A DNA stretch of 64,000 nt from Gammaproteobacteria bacterium HGW-Gammaproteobacteria-15 (GTDB lineage: Bacteria > Pseudomonadota > Gammaproteobacteria > Enterobacterales > Alteromonadaceae). The notes under the pieces are model-generated. The model was not told the DNA's origin, searched no databases, and saw nothing but the letters and a program-made list of their open reading frames with translations. The position numbers and the translations under genes are program-made. Positions within the stretch are counted from its first letter, which is position 1. The number at the start of each line of letters is the position of its first letter. The DNA is taken from positions 124,001 to 188,000 of the forward strand of contig PGZF01000003.1 in the NCBI GenBank assembly GCA_002840125.1, in the 5' to 3' direction. Positions 10,501 through 17,604 of this stretch are shown here, in pieces.

Positions 10501-11260
10501 AGGGCAACGTTTTGGCCTGACCGCACTGGATATTCATATTGCTGAGCCTGTTGTGGCCTTAGGCACGACCCAGCAAAAAGTAGGGGCCGGTACAACGCTG
10601 AGTTATCAGCTAACGCTGGCGGCGAATAATACTGCGGCAGCGCGCTCTGTGGCATTTAGCCTGGCTGTACCTGAAGGGCTTAGTCTTAGTGCAATAGACG
10701 GCGCAGAGCATAGCCAGCAAGCAGGCACTATTACTTTTGTACTGGCGCAAGCAGCAGGGGCTGCGGCGAAAAACCTGACGCTACACTTTGCCAGCACGCC
10801 ACAAGCCAGCGGCAATGTTCGTCTTAAGGTTAATTACCAGCTTGCGGATAACCAGACCGAAGCGGCTTATGCCCCGGAGATTGATATTCTTCCGCCGCTG
10901 GTTATTTTAATTAATGGCGAAGCTGCGCTTAGCCTAAGCGGTAAAGCTGGCGATAAAGTGACACTGCGGGGGCAAACCAATACGCCTGCCAGCCTGAACT
11001 GGCAACAAAGCAGTGGGCCTGCTGTGCAAATTGCCCAGCCAACAGCTGCCGAAATTAACTTTACGCTACCCGAAGTGCAAGCTGCTCAGGCGGTAGTGCT
11101 TAGCTTAACGGCAACCGATGCTTTGGGGCAAAGCCAGACGGCCAGCGCCAATATCAGCATTGCCGCACCGGCTAAAAGTGGCGGTGGTGCAATGACAGGC
11201 TGGTGGCTGGTAATGCTGTTGCTACTGCGTGTTGTGTCACAGTTTAAACGCGCGGGCTAA
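7517..11260 (+). CDS. Secreted S8 subtilisin-family serine protease with PA domain and C-terminal anchor
   Basis: A 1247-aa exported protease. The signal peptide is residues 1-18 (cut after AVAA) and an I9-like propeptide lies at about 45-145. The catalytic triad is complete: Asp176 in MDTGINADHP, His259 in GHGSHVA, Ser592 in GTSMASPH. The oxyanion Asn lies in SAGNAGPD. A PA domain is inserted between His and Ser (about residues 420-530; VLCRRGEIARVEKG and AGGAGGIVLVN). Fn3-like domains, a pre-peptidase C-terminal-type region (about 860-960) and further beta domains follow. The C-terminus, SGGGAMTGWW plus a Leu-rich segment and basic tail, fits a GlyGly-CTERM sorting signal cut by a rhombosortase. 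AAAGGATCC precedes the ATG. It is expected to digest extracellular protein at the cell surface; whether the upstream pseudoprotease partners it is unknown. Confidence 0.93.
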   Translation: MKKTLLLAAVLSLSAVAAQPDDGQNKLNYVPKAAQKSLSSRDDNVYFVLFDEPAVATAGIAAKGQLLNAKSTNVQHYAGSLRTNQTRVLSRASSHIGEPVQTLFQYQYSVNAAAVRVSAQGAAALAKQPGIKAVVKRQIHYLHTDSGPAYTGAPAIWQSQTGVASKGEGVVVGIMDTGINADHPSFAAIGGDGYQHVNPLGEGNYLGDCQTYSQFCNSKLIGIVSYPDIINAYSLVPVDTVQYPDLGDRLQMGFDFNGHGSHVASTVAGNALKNIPAYNAVGEESAYLFEQISGMAPHANIVSYQVCLPGNGDDYLAGCLPELLLDAVEHAIVNGVKVLNYSVGGPAESPWRSLEGQVFLNARNFGIHVATSAGNAGPDSETIGSPGNVPWVTTVAAFSHNRAFSAKTLTANGLALSGRSASGAVSATLVNAADYGDADCLTPFAAGTFAGQIVLCRRGEIARVEKGTNVKAGGAGGIVLVNVAGEASSVDDDFHVLPGINLSADDGETLLTWLAANAGQQVSISASELIQDDELGSVAGVFSSRGPGYPYDSYLSPDIAAPGVSIYAAYTPYQPFSDQKNEAPYAFLDGTSMASPHVAGALALIQAVRPHWTPAQAQSALMMTANSQAYKDDELSGNKQQASFFDMGAGMMRVDKAVNAGLLLNESGDNYLAANPELGGNPGELNLASLVQSRCVLTCSWTRTFTATESGSWSTGTATLLGDITLSASPASFSLAEGETQVLTITASSGHTSASKWQFGQLVLSNGNPQQTLTLPVVAEFVAGSGPEQASLTVSSPQGETLLGGFSSGANINQLQPLARGLVKPERYNIQLLAPLSQPYPFEWTMVRENRFVLPLIVTNSTQRVRIKVESTTSPDLDLYIGPDENLDGDVSAFEGTTKLLCMSAGVDSNEICDLLTPAPGVYYIALHNFQGSAPGAMDDVSLSVAVISDKDEANLTLTVVPHTASQFSLRTGWQLADAEPGDDYVGVIAAETGIGQRFGLTALDIHIAEPVVALGTTQQKVGAGTTLSYQLTLAANNTAAARSVAFSLAVPEGLSLSAIDGAEHSQQAGTITFVLAQAAGAAAKNLTLHFASTPQASGNVRLKVNYQLADNQTEAAYAPEIDILPPLVILINGEAALSLSGKAGDKVTLRGQTNTPASLNWQQSSGPAVQIAQPTAAEINFTLPEVQAAQAVVLSLTATDALGQSQTASANISIAAPAKSGGGAMTGWWLVMLLLLRVVSQFKRAG

Positions 11261-11301
11261 CTACAGGGTTTAACATTCAGCCTCTAAGATGCACCCTTTA
11301 A

Positions 11302-11330
11302 AATAACGGCCAGCTTAACTGGCCGTTATT
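11302..11330 (+). terminator. Terminator of the subtilase operon
   Basis: A perfect 12-bp stem, AATAACGGCCAG with CTGGCCGTTATT and loop CTTAA, begins 41 bases after the protease stop and is followed by ATTTAG. The U-rich end of the stem supports Rho-independent termination. Confidence 0.8.
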
Positions 11331-11352
11331 ATTTAGCCGGCCGAAATTGTCA

Positions 11353-11428
11353 CCGGATAACAAATACTGCGGCCTTTGCAGGCAAAACGCTGGCAACATG
11401 GTAATCTTGGCGTTTTATCCGGCCTGCA
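11353..11428 (+). other. Structured leader upstream of the DUF4862 gene
   Basis: Two overlapping pairings are visible. TGCAGGC-AAAACGC (11377-11390) can pair with GCGTTTT (11410-11416) and, across a 5-base bulge ATCCG, with GCCTGCA (11422-11428), giving 14 base pairs. CCGGATAA (11353-11360) can instead pair with TTATCCGG (11415-11422), which includes that bulge. This could be a pseudoknot or a switch between two states. I do not recognise it as a known riboswitch class; a protein operator is also possible. Confidence 0.4.
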
Positions 11429-11464
11429 TTTTGTTAATTCTCGCATCAGTTAAGGAAATTTATT

Positions 11465-12439
11465 GTGCAATATTATCTGGGCGCTTATGCCGCTTCGCCC
11501 AACCATAGTGGCTGGGATCCAATACTGGAAACCGCGTTTTACAATGAACTAAAAGCTCTGCCGAATATAAAAGGCCTAGAGCATCCGTTTTTGGGTGTTT
11601 TACATCAGCACGATGACAACTGGTTTCTGGCCAATATCGCGCCGCAGTGGAATTACGTGTTTACCTGTATTCCCGGTATTATGAATGCACTGGGGCAAAA
11701 CCCAATGTTTGGTATTGCCTCTGATGATGAAGCCGGGCGCCAGGCAGCGCTGGCATTTATAAAACAAGCCTGTGCAGCGATTGGCAAATTAAACACGCAT
11801 TTGGGGCGCCAGGCGGTAACTGCAATTCAAATTCAAACCGCACCGGCACGGCATAAGGCGGCGTCTTCCAAAGCGTCGCTGCTGGCATCGTTGCAAACTA
11901 TGCTTAGCTGGAACTGGGATGGTGCCCGTATTGTGATTGAGCATTGCGATGCTTATGTTGATAGCCAGACACCGTCGAAAGGCTTTTTAGCACTAAGTGA
12001 TGAGCTGGACGTTATCACGCAGTTAAATACAGCTTTAAGTAAAGAACAGCAATTGGGTATGGTTATTAACTGGGGCCGCTCGGTATTTGAAACGCGCCGG
12101 GTTGAAGGTGCTGTTGAGCATATTCAGGCCGCACAGGCAGCAGGTGTGCTAAGCGGGCTGATGTTTTCCGGGGTATCGGATCAGGATAGCGAATACGGTG
12201 CCTGGCGCGATAGCCATCAACCACCGCAGAGCAGCGATCGGGTAGTAAAGGGTGAGCCCGGTAGCTGGATGACAGAGCAGGCCATGCACAGTTGTCTGGC
12301 GACATGTAATGATGCCGCAGGCTTGCCGGTGCTGGGGGCAAAAATTGGTATCCGGCCACATAGCGCCGACATCAATCAGCGCATGGGATATATTCGCGAT
12401 ACGCTGGCGATATTAGACCGTTACTTTTTAGCGCGTTAA
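11465..12439 (+). CDS. DUF4862 family protein (TIM-barrel, xylose-isomerase-like)
   Basis: A 324-aa cytoplasmic protein. The opening YYLGAYAASPNHSGWDP, the central IVIEHCDAYVD and the GMVINWGRSVFETR block match what I recall of DUF4862, a family resembling sugar-phosphate isomerase/epimerase TIM barrels. His and acidic residues in IEHCDA, together with the C-terminal PVLGAKIGIRP strand, would suit a metal-dependent sugar isomerase fold, but the reaction is unknown. The start is GTG, chosen because AAGGAA lies 8 bases upstream and no ATG fits. The gene stands alone after a terminator and a structured leader, with the next gene convergent. Confidence 0.65.
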   Translation: MQYYLGAYAASPNHSGWDPILETAFYNELKALPNIKGLEHPFLGVLHQHDDNWFLANIAPQWNYVFTCIPGIMNALGQNPMFGIASDDEAGRQAALAFIKQACAAIGKLNTHLGRQAVTAIQIQTAPARHKAASSKASLLASLQTMLSWNWDGARIVIEHCDAYVDSQTPSKGFLALSDELDVITQLNTALSKEQQLGMVINWGRSVFETRRVEGAVEHIQAAQAAGVLSGLMFSGVSDQDSEYGAWRDSHQPPQSSDRVVKGEPGSWMTEQAMHSCLATCNDAAGLPVLGAKIGIRPHSADINQRMGYIRDTLAILDRYFLAR

Positions 12440-12473
12440 GCTGTTACCGCGTTAGTTTTGTATAAAACAGCCA

Positions 12474-12935
12474 TTACAGCCGCAAGGATGCCGCTGCAGG
12501 TTTGATATGGCTAAAGTGCTTTAATGCCAAAAAGCCAACAAGCAGTAATGCAAAAGCCGGCAGCAGGGTGTTGATGTAGCTGAGGTATGTCAGGCTAAGC
12601 TCGTGCCGCTGGCTAAACAACTGCCACAAACTATAACAACCAAAACCCAGCATTGGCACAGCAACCAGACACAGATGGTAACGGCGTAGCTGGGTTTGCA
12701 GATACAGCAGGGCGATGACAACCGGAACCGCCAGCAACAGATGCAACACTAAATCCATAATGGAAAGCCATAGCAGTGCTGAGCCGCGTAAGGTCTCGGA
12801 GTCCATGATCCACAGTTGTAACGGGTTTATAGTGGCGATAAAACCAAAGCACAAAATAACAAAATATACATGCGCCACGCCCAGCAGCAGGGAAATAAGC
12901 GAGCGGATACTAAAAATAATAAGCTTGGCCACCAT
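12474..12935 (-). CDS. Small four-helix membrane protein, unknown function
   Basis: The frame stays open up to 12998, but the ATG at 12935 is preferred because GGAG lies 10 bases upstream and the protein then begins with a membrane helix (MVAKLIIFSIRSLISLLLGV). The 153-aa product has about four hydrophobic helices: residues 4-32, 50-78, 86-106 and 118-138. No catalytic motif is seen and I do not recognise the family. It ends 34 bases from the convergent DUF4862 gene and lies 119 bases downstream of the S9 peptidase stop on the same strand, so it could be read from that gene. Confidence 0.65.
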   Translation of the reverse strand: MVAKLIIFSIRSLISLLLGVAHVYFVILCFGFIATINPLQLWIMDSETLRGSALLWLSIMDLVLHLLLAVPVVIALLYLQTQLRRYHLCLVAVPMLGFGCYSLWQLFSQRHELSLTYLSYINTLLPAFALLLVGFLALKHFSHIKPAAASLRL

Positions 12936-13053
12936 CACAGACACTCCGGCAAATACAACAGGCGGCAAGGTAGCACGCCGCCTTTCTTCAAACAACAATA
13001 GTAATTAAACCGGTTTGTGCCGACACTGATTAGCCAGCACAGTTAGCCGTAAT

Positions 13054-15153
13054 TTAGTTAGAAGGCGTGCGGTATTTTTCAAACCAGGCCAGCATATACT
13101 CTACTTTTTCAATCATCCGGCTGGGGCGGTTAGAAATACCGTGCGGTGAGCCCGGTACCCGCACCAGAGTGGTATCAACCCGGCGTAGTTTCAGCGCCTG
13201 ATAAAACTGCTCTGATTCTGAGATAGGTGTGCGCCGGTCTGCTTCGCCGGTGATCAGAATCGTCGGGGTTTTTACATTACCCACCAGGCTTAGCGGCGAG
13301 CGTTGCCAGTAGTGTTCGACATTTTCCCATGGCACGCCGGGGAACTGGTGGAAGGTCTGGTAGGTATAAGTGTCGCCTGTCAGCACTTTGCTTAACCAGT
13401 TAATAATCGGTTTTACTACTGCCGCCGCTTTGTAGCGGTCGGTCAGGCCTATGGCATAAGCGGTAGCTATACCACCGGCCGAGCCGCCGCCGATAAACAG
13501 GTTGTTTTCATCAACAAAGCCCAGCGCCAGCATCGCATTTACGCCGCTGTCATGGTCGGCATAGTCTTCCGGTGAGCTGTATTTATTGTGCAGCAACATG
13601 GCAAAACGCTCGCCGTAAGATGAGCTACCGCGGTGGTTGTCATAAAACACCACATAACCTTCTTTGGCATAACGCTGCATTTCGGCGCTCCACTGGGCGC
13701 CATAGGCTAAGTGCGGGCCGCCGTGAATTTCAAGCAGCAGCGGGTATTTTTTTGTCGGGTCGAAATCCGGTGGTGTCATATACCAGCCTTGTATTTCTTC
13801 ACCATCAAAAGACGATTTATAAGTAATTTCATGTACCTGTGCCAGCTTCTTATGCCCGAGCAAATCTTCGTTAAGTGCAGTAAGTACGGTAGTTTTGCCT
13901 TTTTGTAGTACGGCAACCTCACTTGGGCGCTGACTGGTGCCATGGGTATATGCGATGTTGCCGTTATTGGCCACCGAGTATGAGCCACTTAAATAAGGTT
14001 GCGGCTGTGATACACCACCTAAACTGGCGGTAAGATCAGTAATTTTACCGCTGCTGCTCAGGGTGGCCAGCTTGCGCTGACCGCGATCATCGTATTGCAC
14101 CACAAAGCTGGAATTGTTCAGCCAGGCTGGTTGGTCAATGCTGCGATCAAAGTCTGCGGCAATGTCGCTGATGTTGTTTGAGCTAAGGTTTAAAATTTTC
14201 AGCTTGCTGTTGCTGTAAGGCACCAGAGCATTGTTTTGCCATAAAAATGCCAGTTGTCTACCGTCGGGTGAAAACACCGGTGACGATTCACTGCCGGGCA
14301 TAGTCGTAAGGGCAGTTAACTGCTCAGTAGCTAAATTCAGCTGGTATAAATTGCTGTCGCGTGGCTGGTATTCCCATTCCGGGTCGAGGTTGGCAGAAAA
14401 CACCAGTGCTTTGCTATCCGGCGTAAAGCTTAAATCGCTGCCGTAATTGAAGTCGCCCTGAGTTAGCTGGCGCTCAGTGCCGCCACTGGCCGGCAGAATA
14501 AATATTTGCCGGAACTGTGGCTTTAAAAAGCCCTGGCCGTCGGCTTGGTACCGTACCCTGTCCAGCACTACGGCAGGTTCAGACCATTTAGCACCATTAG
14601 GTTTTTTAACCCGCTTTACACTTTGCTTTACGGCGGCCTCACGGGCGTCGACATTCATGGTAAAAGCCAGTTGTTTGCCATCCGGTGACCAAACCAGATT
14701 AGACGGGCTTTGCAGTAATTTAGATAACTGGGCAGTTTTATTCTCTGCCAGCCAGTGCAGGTGAATTTGCCGCGAGCCGCTGATATCAGAAATAAACGCC
14801 AGTTGTTTACCGTCGGCAGACCAGCGCGGCTGGCTGTAATTAAACTGGTCGGCAAACAGCGGCGATTGCTGGCCGGTTTTAACATCCAGCAACCACAGGC
14901 TATTGCGCGTACTGTCGGTCATAATATCGTTGCTGGCGCGCACATAGACAATTTTGCTGCCATCAGGCGATATTTGCACATCGGCGGCATATTCCAGTGC
15001 AAAAATATCTTCGGCTTCAAAATAACGGCTGCTGGCAGTGGTGTTGGCGCTGTTTGCGCCAGAGCTGGCAACAGGCTCTTCAGCCAGTAAGGCAGGGCTG
15101 CTCAGTAATAAGCTGGTGGTGATCACCAACGCTGAGCGGGTAAATGTACGCAT
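13054..15153 (-). CDS. S9 family (prolyl oligopeptidase/acylaminoacyl-type) serine peptidase, exported
   Basis: A 699-aa protein. Residues 1-24 form a signal peptide (MRTFTRSALVITTSLLLSSP...LLA), placing it in the periplasm or outside. Residues about 45-420 form a beta-propeller with PD40 repeats (QISPDGSKIVYVRA, WSPDGKQLAF, FSPDGRQLAFLW). The C-terminal alpha/beta hydrolase holds the nucleophile Ser558 in GGGSAGG, Asp639 in TGEADRRTP and His671 in GSPHG, so the triad is complete. Relatives cleave short peptides or remove N-terminal acyl-amino acids or dipeptides. It probably degrades oligopeptides released by the neighbouring secreted subtilase; this role is inferred. Confidence 0.93.
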   Translation of the reverse strand: MRTFTRSALVITTSLLLSSPALLAEEPVASSGANSANTTASSRYFEAEDIFALEYAADVQISPDGSKIVYVRASNDIMTDSTRNSLWLLDVKTGQQSPLFADQFNYSQPRWSADGKQLAFISDISGSRQIHLHWLAENKTAQLSKLLQSPSNLVWSPDGKQLAFTMNVDAREAAVKQSVKRVKKPNGAKWSEPAVVLDRVRYQADGQGFLKPQFRQIFILPASGGTERQLTQGDFNYGSDLSFTPDSKALVFSANLDPEWEYQPRDSNLYQLNLATEQLTALTTMPGSESSPVFSPDGRQLAFLWQNNALVPYSNSKLKILNLSSNNISDIAADFDRSIDQPAWLNNSSFVVQYDDRGQRKLATLSSSGKITDLTASLGGVSQPQPYLSGSYSVANNGNIAYTHGTSQRPSEVAVLQKGKTTVLTALNEDLLGHKKLAQVHEITYKSSFDGEEIQGWYMTPPDFDPTKKYPLLLEIHGGPHLAYGAQWSAEMQRYAKEGYVVFYDNHRGSSSYGERFAMLLHNKYSSPEDYADHDSGVNAMLALGFVDENNLFIGGGSAGGIATAYAIGLTDRYKAAAVVKPIINWLSKVLTGDTYTYQTFHQFPGVPWENVEHYWQRSPLSLVGNVKTPTILITGEADRRTPISESEQFYQALKLRRVDTTLVRVPGSPHGISNRPSRMIEKVEYMLAWFEKYRTPSN

Positions 15154-15292
15154 AATGCTCCCGGATAGTGCAGTTTAAGTTTATTTTTGTTTAAACCTAA
15201 CCTGATCCAGACGGAAGTACAAACCCCGCAGCGGCAAAGCGCGGGTTTTAAGCGGCATAGCTAATATGCAGTGGTAATACGGCAAAGAAAAA

Positions 15293-15312
15293 GGCTGGCA
15301 CTAAGGCCAGCC
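15293..15312 (-). terminator. Terminator after the CBS-domain gene
   Basis: GGCTGGC and GCCAGCC form a 7-bp stem (loop of 6). On the minus strand it is followed by TTTTTCTTT. It lies 10 bases past the stop of the CBS gene and fits a Rho-independent terminator. Confidence 0.8.
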
Positions 15313-15321
15313 GTTTTAACA

Positions 15322-15882
15322 TCAGGCTGATAAGCTGTCGAAGATATGCAAGAAGGTGGGCGCTTGCTGAATATGCAACTGCACACGTAAACGCCGGGCA
15401 ATATCCTGTGCACTTATTACACCACGGATCTGGTGTGATTCACGGTCAATGACCACGCAGTGTTGCTCACCGCTCGATTGCAGCGTATTAACTACATCAG
15501 CAATGCTGCAGTGCTGCAATTGTTGATATGCCAGCGCTTTAATACGCTCACGCGGGCGCATTAAATCAGCTACGGTAATGTCATCACGGCTGTCACCAAA
15601 GGCAATGCGGCGCATAATGGACTGATCTGACAACTGGTCAAGGTGTAGCAACCCCACCAGTTCGGCGTCGTGATCTACTACCAGCTTAAGTTTGGTTTGC
15701 TCTTGTTGCATCATGTCCAGTGCATCACGTGCAGTGGTGGATGCAGCAACAACATTAGGTTGGCTGTGTTTAAAATCGGTGACTACAGTCAGCGCCGGCG
15801 AGTTTAATGTCATACCATCGAAATCAGTGGGTTGTACTAAATGATCAATGGCTTCAACAGAATATAATGCTAATGTTTTCAT
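15322..15882 (-). CDS. CBS-pair domain protein
   Basis: The start is ATG 15882 (MKTLALYSVEAIDHL), with AGGA 8 bases upstream; the frame stays open for 11 more codons but has no better site. The 186-aa product has two CBS motifs. The first is at about residues 37-90 (NVVAASTTARDALDMMQQ...LVGLLHLDQL), the second at about 105-175 (CSIADVVNTLQSSGEQHCVVIDRESHQIRGVISAQDIARRL). CBS pairs bind adenosyl ligands and regulate partner proteins. This one has no enzyme domain, so its partner is unknown. It has its own terminator. The 105-aa gene next to it is transcribed in the same direction 87 bases upstream. Confidence 0.85.
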   Translation of the reverse strand: MKTLALYSVEAIDHLVQPTDFDGMTLNSPALTVVTDFKHSQPNVVAASTTARDALDMMQQEQTKLKLVVDHDAELVGLLHLDQLSDQSIMRRIAFGDSRDDITVADLMRPRERIKALAYQQLQHCSIADVVNTLQSSGEQHCVVIDRESHQIRGVISAQDIARRLRVQLHIQQAPTFLHIFDSLSA

Positions 15883-15968
15883 GGTGTTCCTCACATACCG
15901 GCACGCAGAGGCCATACCGGCTAAAAAAATAATTTAATGGTGAACAGCGTTGCTGTTCTGGCTGAAAC

Positions 15969-16286
15969 TTAATGTGAGGATAAAACCGGCGGGGCGCGTG
16001 CCTGCAGTGAAACTAAGAACGGTGCTTTGTTAAATACACTGCGCACAGCATAAACTGTGCTGGAAAAAGCTAAAGTGGCAGCACCGGCAGACACCGGCAA
16101 TACAGGTTGTGGTTCGTCAGTGCTGTCTTGTTCTGTTGTTACCGTGTGGTGTGAAACAGATGGCGTAAGGGCATGAAACTGCGTATCTGCCAGCGGCGAC
16201 AAGCGCTGATCATGCACAGCAAAGGCTTGCGGCGTGCACAATAAACTTAGATACAACAGTAAGGCAAAACTACTTAGCCAGCGCAT
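15969..16286 (-). CDS. Small exported hypothetical protein, 105 aa
   Basis: A signal peptide is clear (MRWLSSFALLLYLSLLCTPQAFA, cut before VHDQ), so the mature part of about 80 residues is periplasmic or membrane-attached. GAGGG lies 5-9 bases before the ATG. The mature chain has a His/Thr/Ser-rich middle and a hydrophobic segment near residues 66-95, followed by a QARAPP end. Such an end occurs in some small proteins near metal-efflux genes, but this is too weak to assign a family. It sits 143 bases downstream of the cyd operon and upstream of the CBS gene. Confidence 0.6.
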   Translation of the reverse strand: MRWLSSFALLLYLSLLCTPQAFAVHDQRLSPLADTQFHALTPSVSHHTVTTEQDSTDEPQPVLPVSAGAATLAFSSTVYAVRSVFNKAPFLVSLQARAPPVLSSH

Positions 16287-16373
16287 ACACCCTCATTCAC
16301 TTAATACATCGTTTTAAAGTCACACGATGTCATTTGATAATGAGCGCTTGTGTTAACCGGTGCAAGGGGGCGC

Positions 16374-16415
16374 TGCAAAAATAGCCGAAAATTGCGATTA
16401 ACGACTATTTTTGCA
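16374..16415 (-). terminator. Candidate terminator of the cyd operon
   Basis: A perfect 11-bp inverted repeat, TGCAAAAATAG and CTATTTTTGCA, has a 20-base interior. It lies 15 bases past the stop of the DUF2474 gene. The arm end read from the minus strand carries a run of five Ts, which suits termination although the loop is long. Confidence 0.55.
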
Positions 16416-16429
16416 CGACACAGTGGCGT

Positions 16430-16561
16430 TTACAGCCCGGACAACAGGCTTTTCAGCACCAGGGCAACTAATGTCAGGCTGCCTAAACCCACCAGATACA
16501 GCAGAATAAACCAGACTATTTTAGGCAATGGCCGCCTGTTTGGCAGTGCTGGTTTTACCAT
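16430..16561 (-). CDS. DUF2474-type small membrane subunit of cytochrome bd (CydX-like)
   Basis: A 43-residue protein encoded directly after cydB, with TAATG overlap and the strong site GAGGAGGG. It starts MVKPALPNRRPLPKIVWFI and has one membrane helix (about residues 16-38, WFILLYLVGLGSLTLVALVL). Length, basic N-terminus, position after cydB and the W-plus-single-helix pattern fit DUF2474, a family found at the end of CIO-type cydAB operons. By analogy with CydX it would stabilise the oxidase in the inner membrane; this is inferred from family and position. Confidence 0.82.
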   Translation of the reverse strand: MVKPALPNRRPLPKIVWFILLYLVGLGSLTLVALVLKSLLSGL

Positions 16562-17604
16562 TAGTAACCCTCCTCGTAGTCTTCGACTTTACCGCGAAAG
16601 ATATGATAACCCCATAGGGTATATGCCAGAATTAACGGTAAAAAGATCAGTACGCCCGGTAGCATAAAGCTCAGGCTGCTGTCAGGTGCAGCTGCGGTAT
16701 AAAAGCTGATCTGGTGCGGCAGTAAATAAGGAAATAACCCGGCAACCAAACCGGCAAACGCCAGCAAAAACAAACTGGCCGCCAACCAGAATGGACGGCT
16801 TTCGTGGCGGATACTGATATCAGCCTCTGCAGCAAACTGGCGCTGCACCCGGCCCAAATCACGGAATAACAGCCGGGCCGCCAGTATTGCCAGCAGAGGC
16901 AGTAACATTAGGATCAGGCTGTGCGCGCCGCCAAACCAACGCTCGCGGATCTCCGGTTGCTGGTAAAGAGTAAATAAACTTACTAACAACATCGCCAGCA
17001 TAACGAATAACAGCAAGCGCTGGCCATAGCGGGCCGCTTTTTGCTGAATATCACCTCTGCTTTTCATCGTCAGGTAAGTACAACCCAACAAAGCATAGCC
17101 AGCCATAACGGCTAAACCGGTAAACAGGCTAAATGGCGTTAACCACTGCAGGCTGGACGAGGCGATGCTGTCGGCATCAACACCCTGCACTAACACACCC
17201 AGCATCAGGCCCTGACAAAACGCTGCCAGGCTGGAACCTATAGCAAAAGCCCGGTTCCACCATACTTTCGAGGTATGGGATTTAAAGCGGTATTCAAATG
17301 CCACGCCGCGAAAGATCAGGCCAATCAGCATCAGCATAATCGGCAGGTACAATAACGACGCAATACTGGCATACGCCAGTGGAAAAGCGCCAAACAAAAT
17401 TACACCGCCAAACACCAGCCAGGTTTCGTTGCCATCCCAGACATGCGAAATTGAACGCATTAAATGATCGTGTTCGGCATCAGTGTTAAACCAGGGGTAC
17501 AAAATGCCAATGCCCAAGTCGAAGCCATCCAGCAGCACGTACATTAAAATGGCAAAACCCAGCAACAGGAAGTAAAACAAGGGTAGACCTATTTGCAGTT
17601 CCAT
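16561..17604 (-). CDS. cydB: Cytochrome bd ubiquinol oxidase subunit II (CydB/CioB-like)
   Basis: Subunit II of the bd-type terminal oxidase in the inner membrane, 347 aa with about 8-9 helices. Its diagnostic stretches are LDGFDLGIGILYPW (residues 25-38), HVWDGNETWLVF (54-65) and RGVAFEYRFK (99-108). The protein is shorter than E. coli CydB (379), as in the cyanide-insensitive (CioB) branch. It follows cydA with a one-base overlap (cydA stop at 17604) and overlaps the DUF2474 gene, so all three are translationally coupled. Confidence 0.96.
   Translation of the reverse strand: MELQIGLPLFYFLLLGFAILMYVLLDGFDLGIGILYPWFNTDAEHDHLMRSISHVWDGNETWLVFGGVILFGAFPLAYASIASLLYLPIMLMLIGLIFRGVAFEYRFKSHTSKVWWNRAFAIGSSLAAFCQGLMLGVLVQGVDADSIASSSLQWLTPFSLFTGLAVMAGYALLGCTYLTMKSRGDIQQKAARYGQRLLLFVMLAMLLVSLFTLYQQPEIRERWFGGAHSLILMLLPLLAILAARLLFRDLGRVQRQFAAEADISIRHESRPFWLAASLFLLAFAGLVAGLFPYLLPHQISFYTAAAPDSSLSFMLPGVLIFLPLILAYTLWGYHIFRGKVEDYEEGY

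Noticed and set aside
15215..15250. GC-rich inverted repeat upstream of the S9 peptidase gene
   Set aside because: Arms are imperfect (AAACCCCGC/GCGCGGGTTT) and it lies between a terminator and a promoter; no clear role could be assigned.
15295..15310. TGGCAC motif considered as a sigma-54 -24 element
   Set aside because: The second element TTGC is missing at the right spacing, and the bases belong to a terminator stem.
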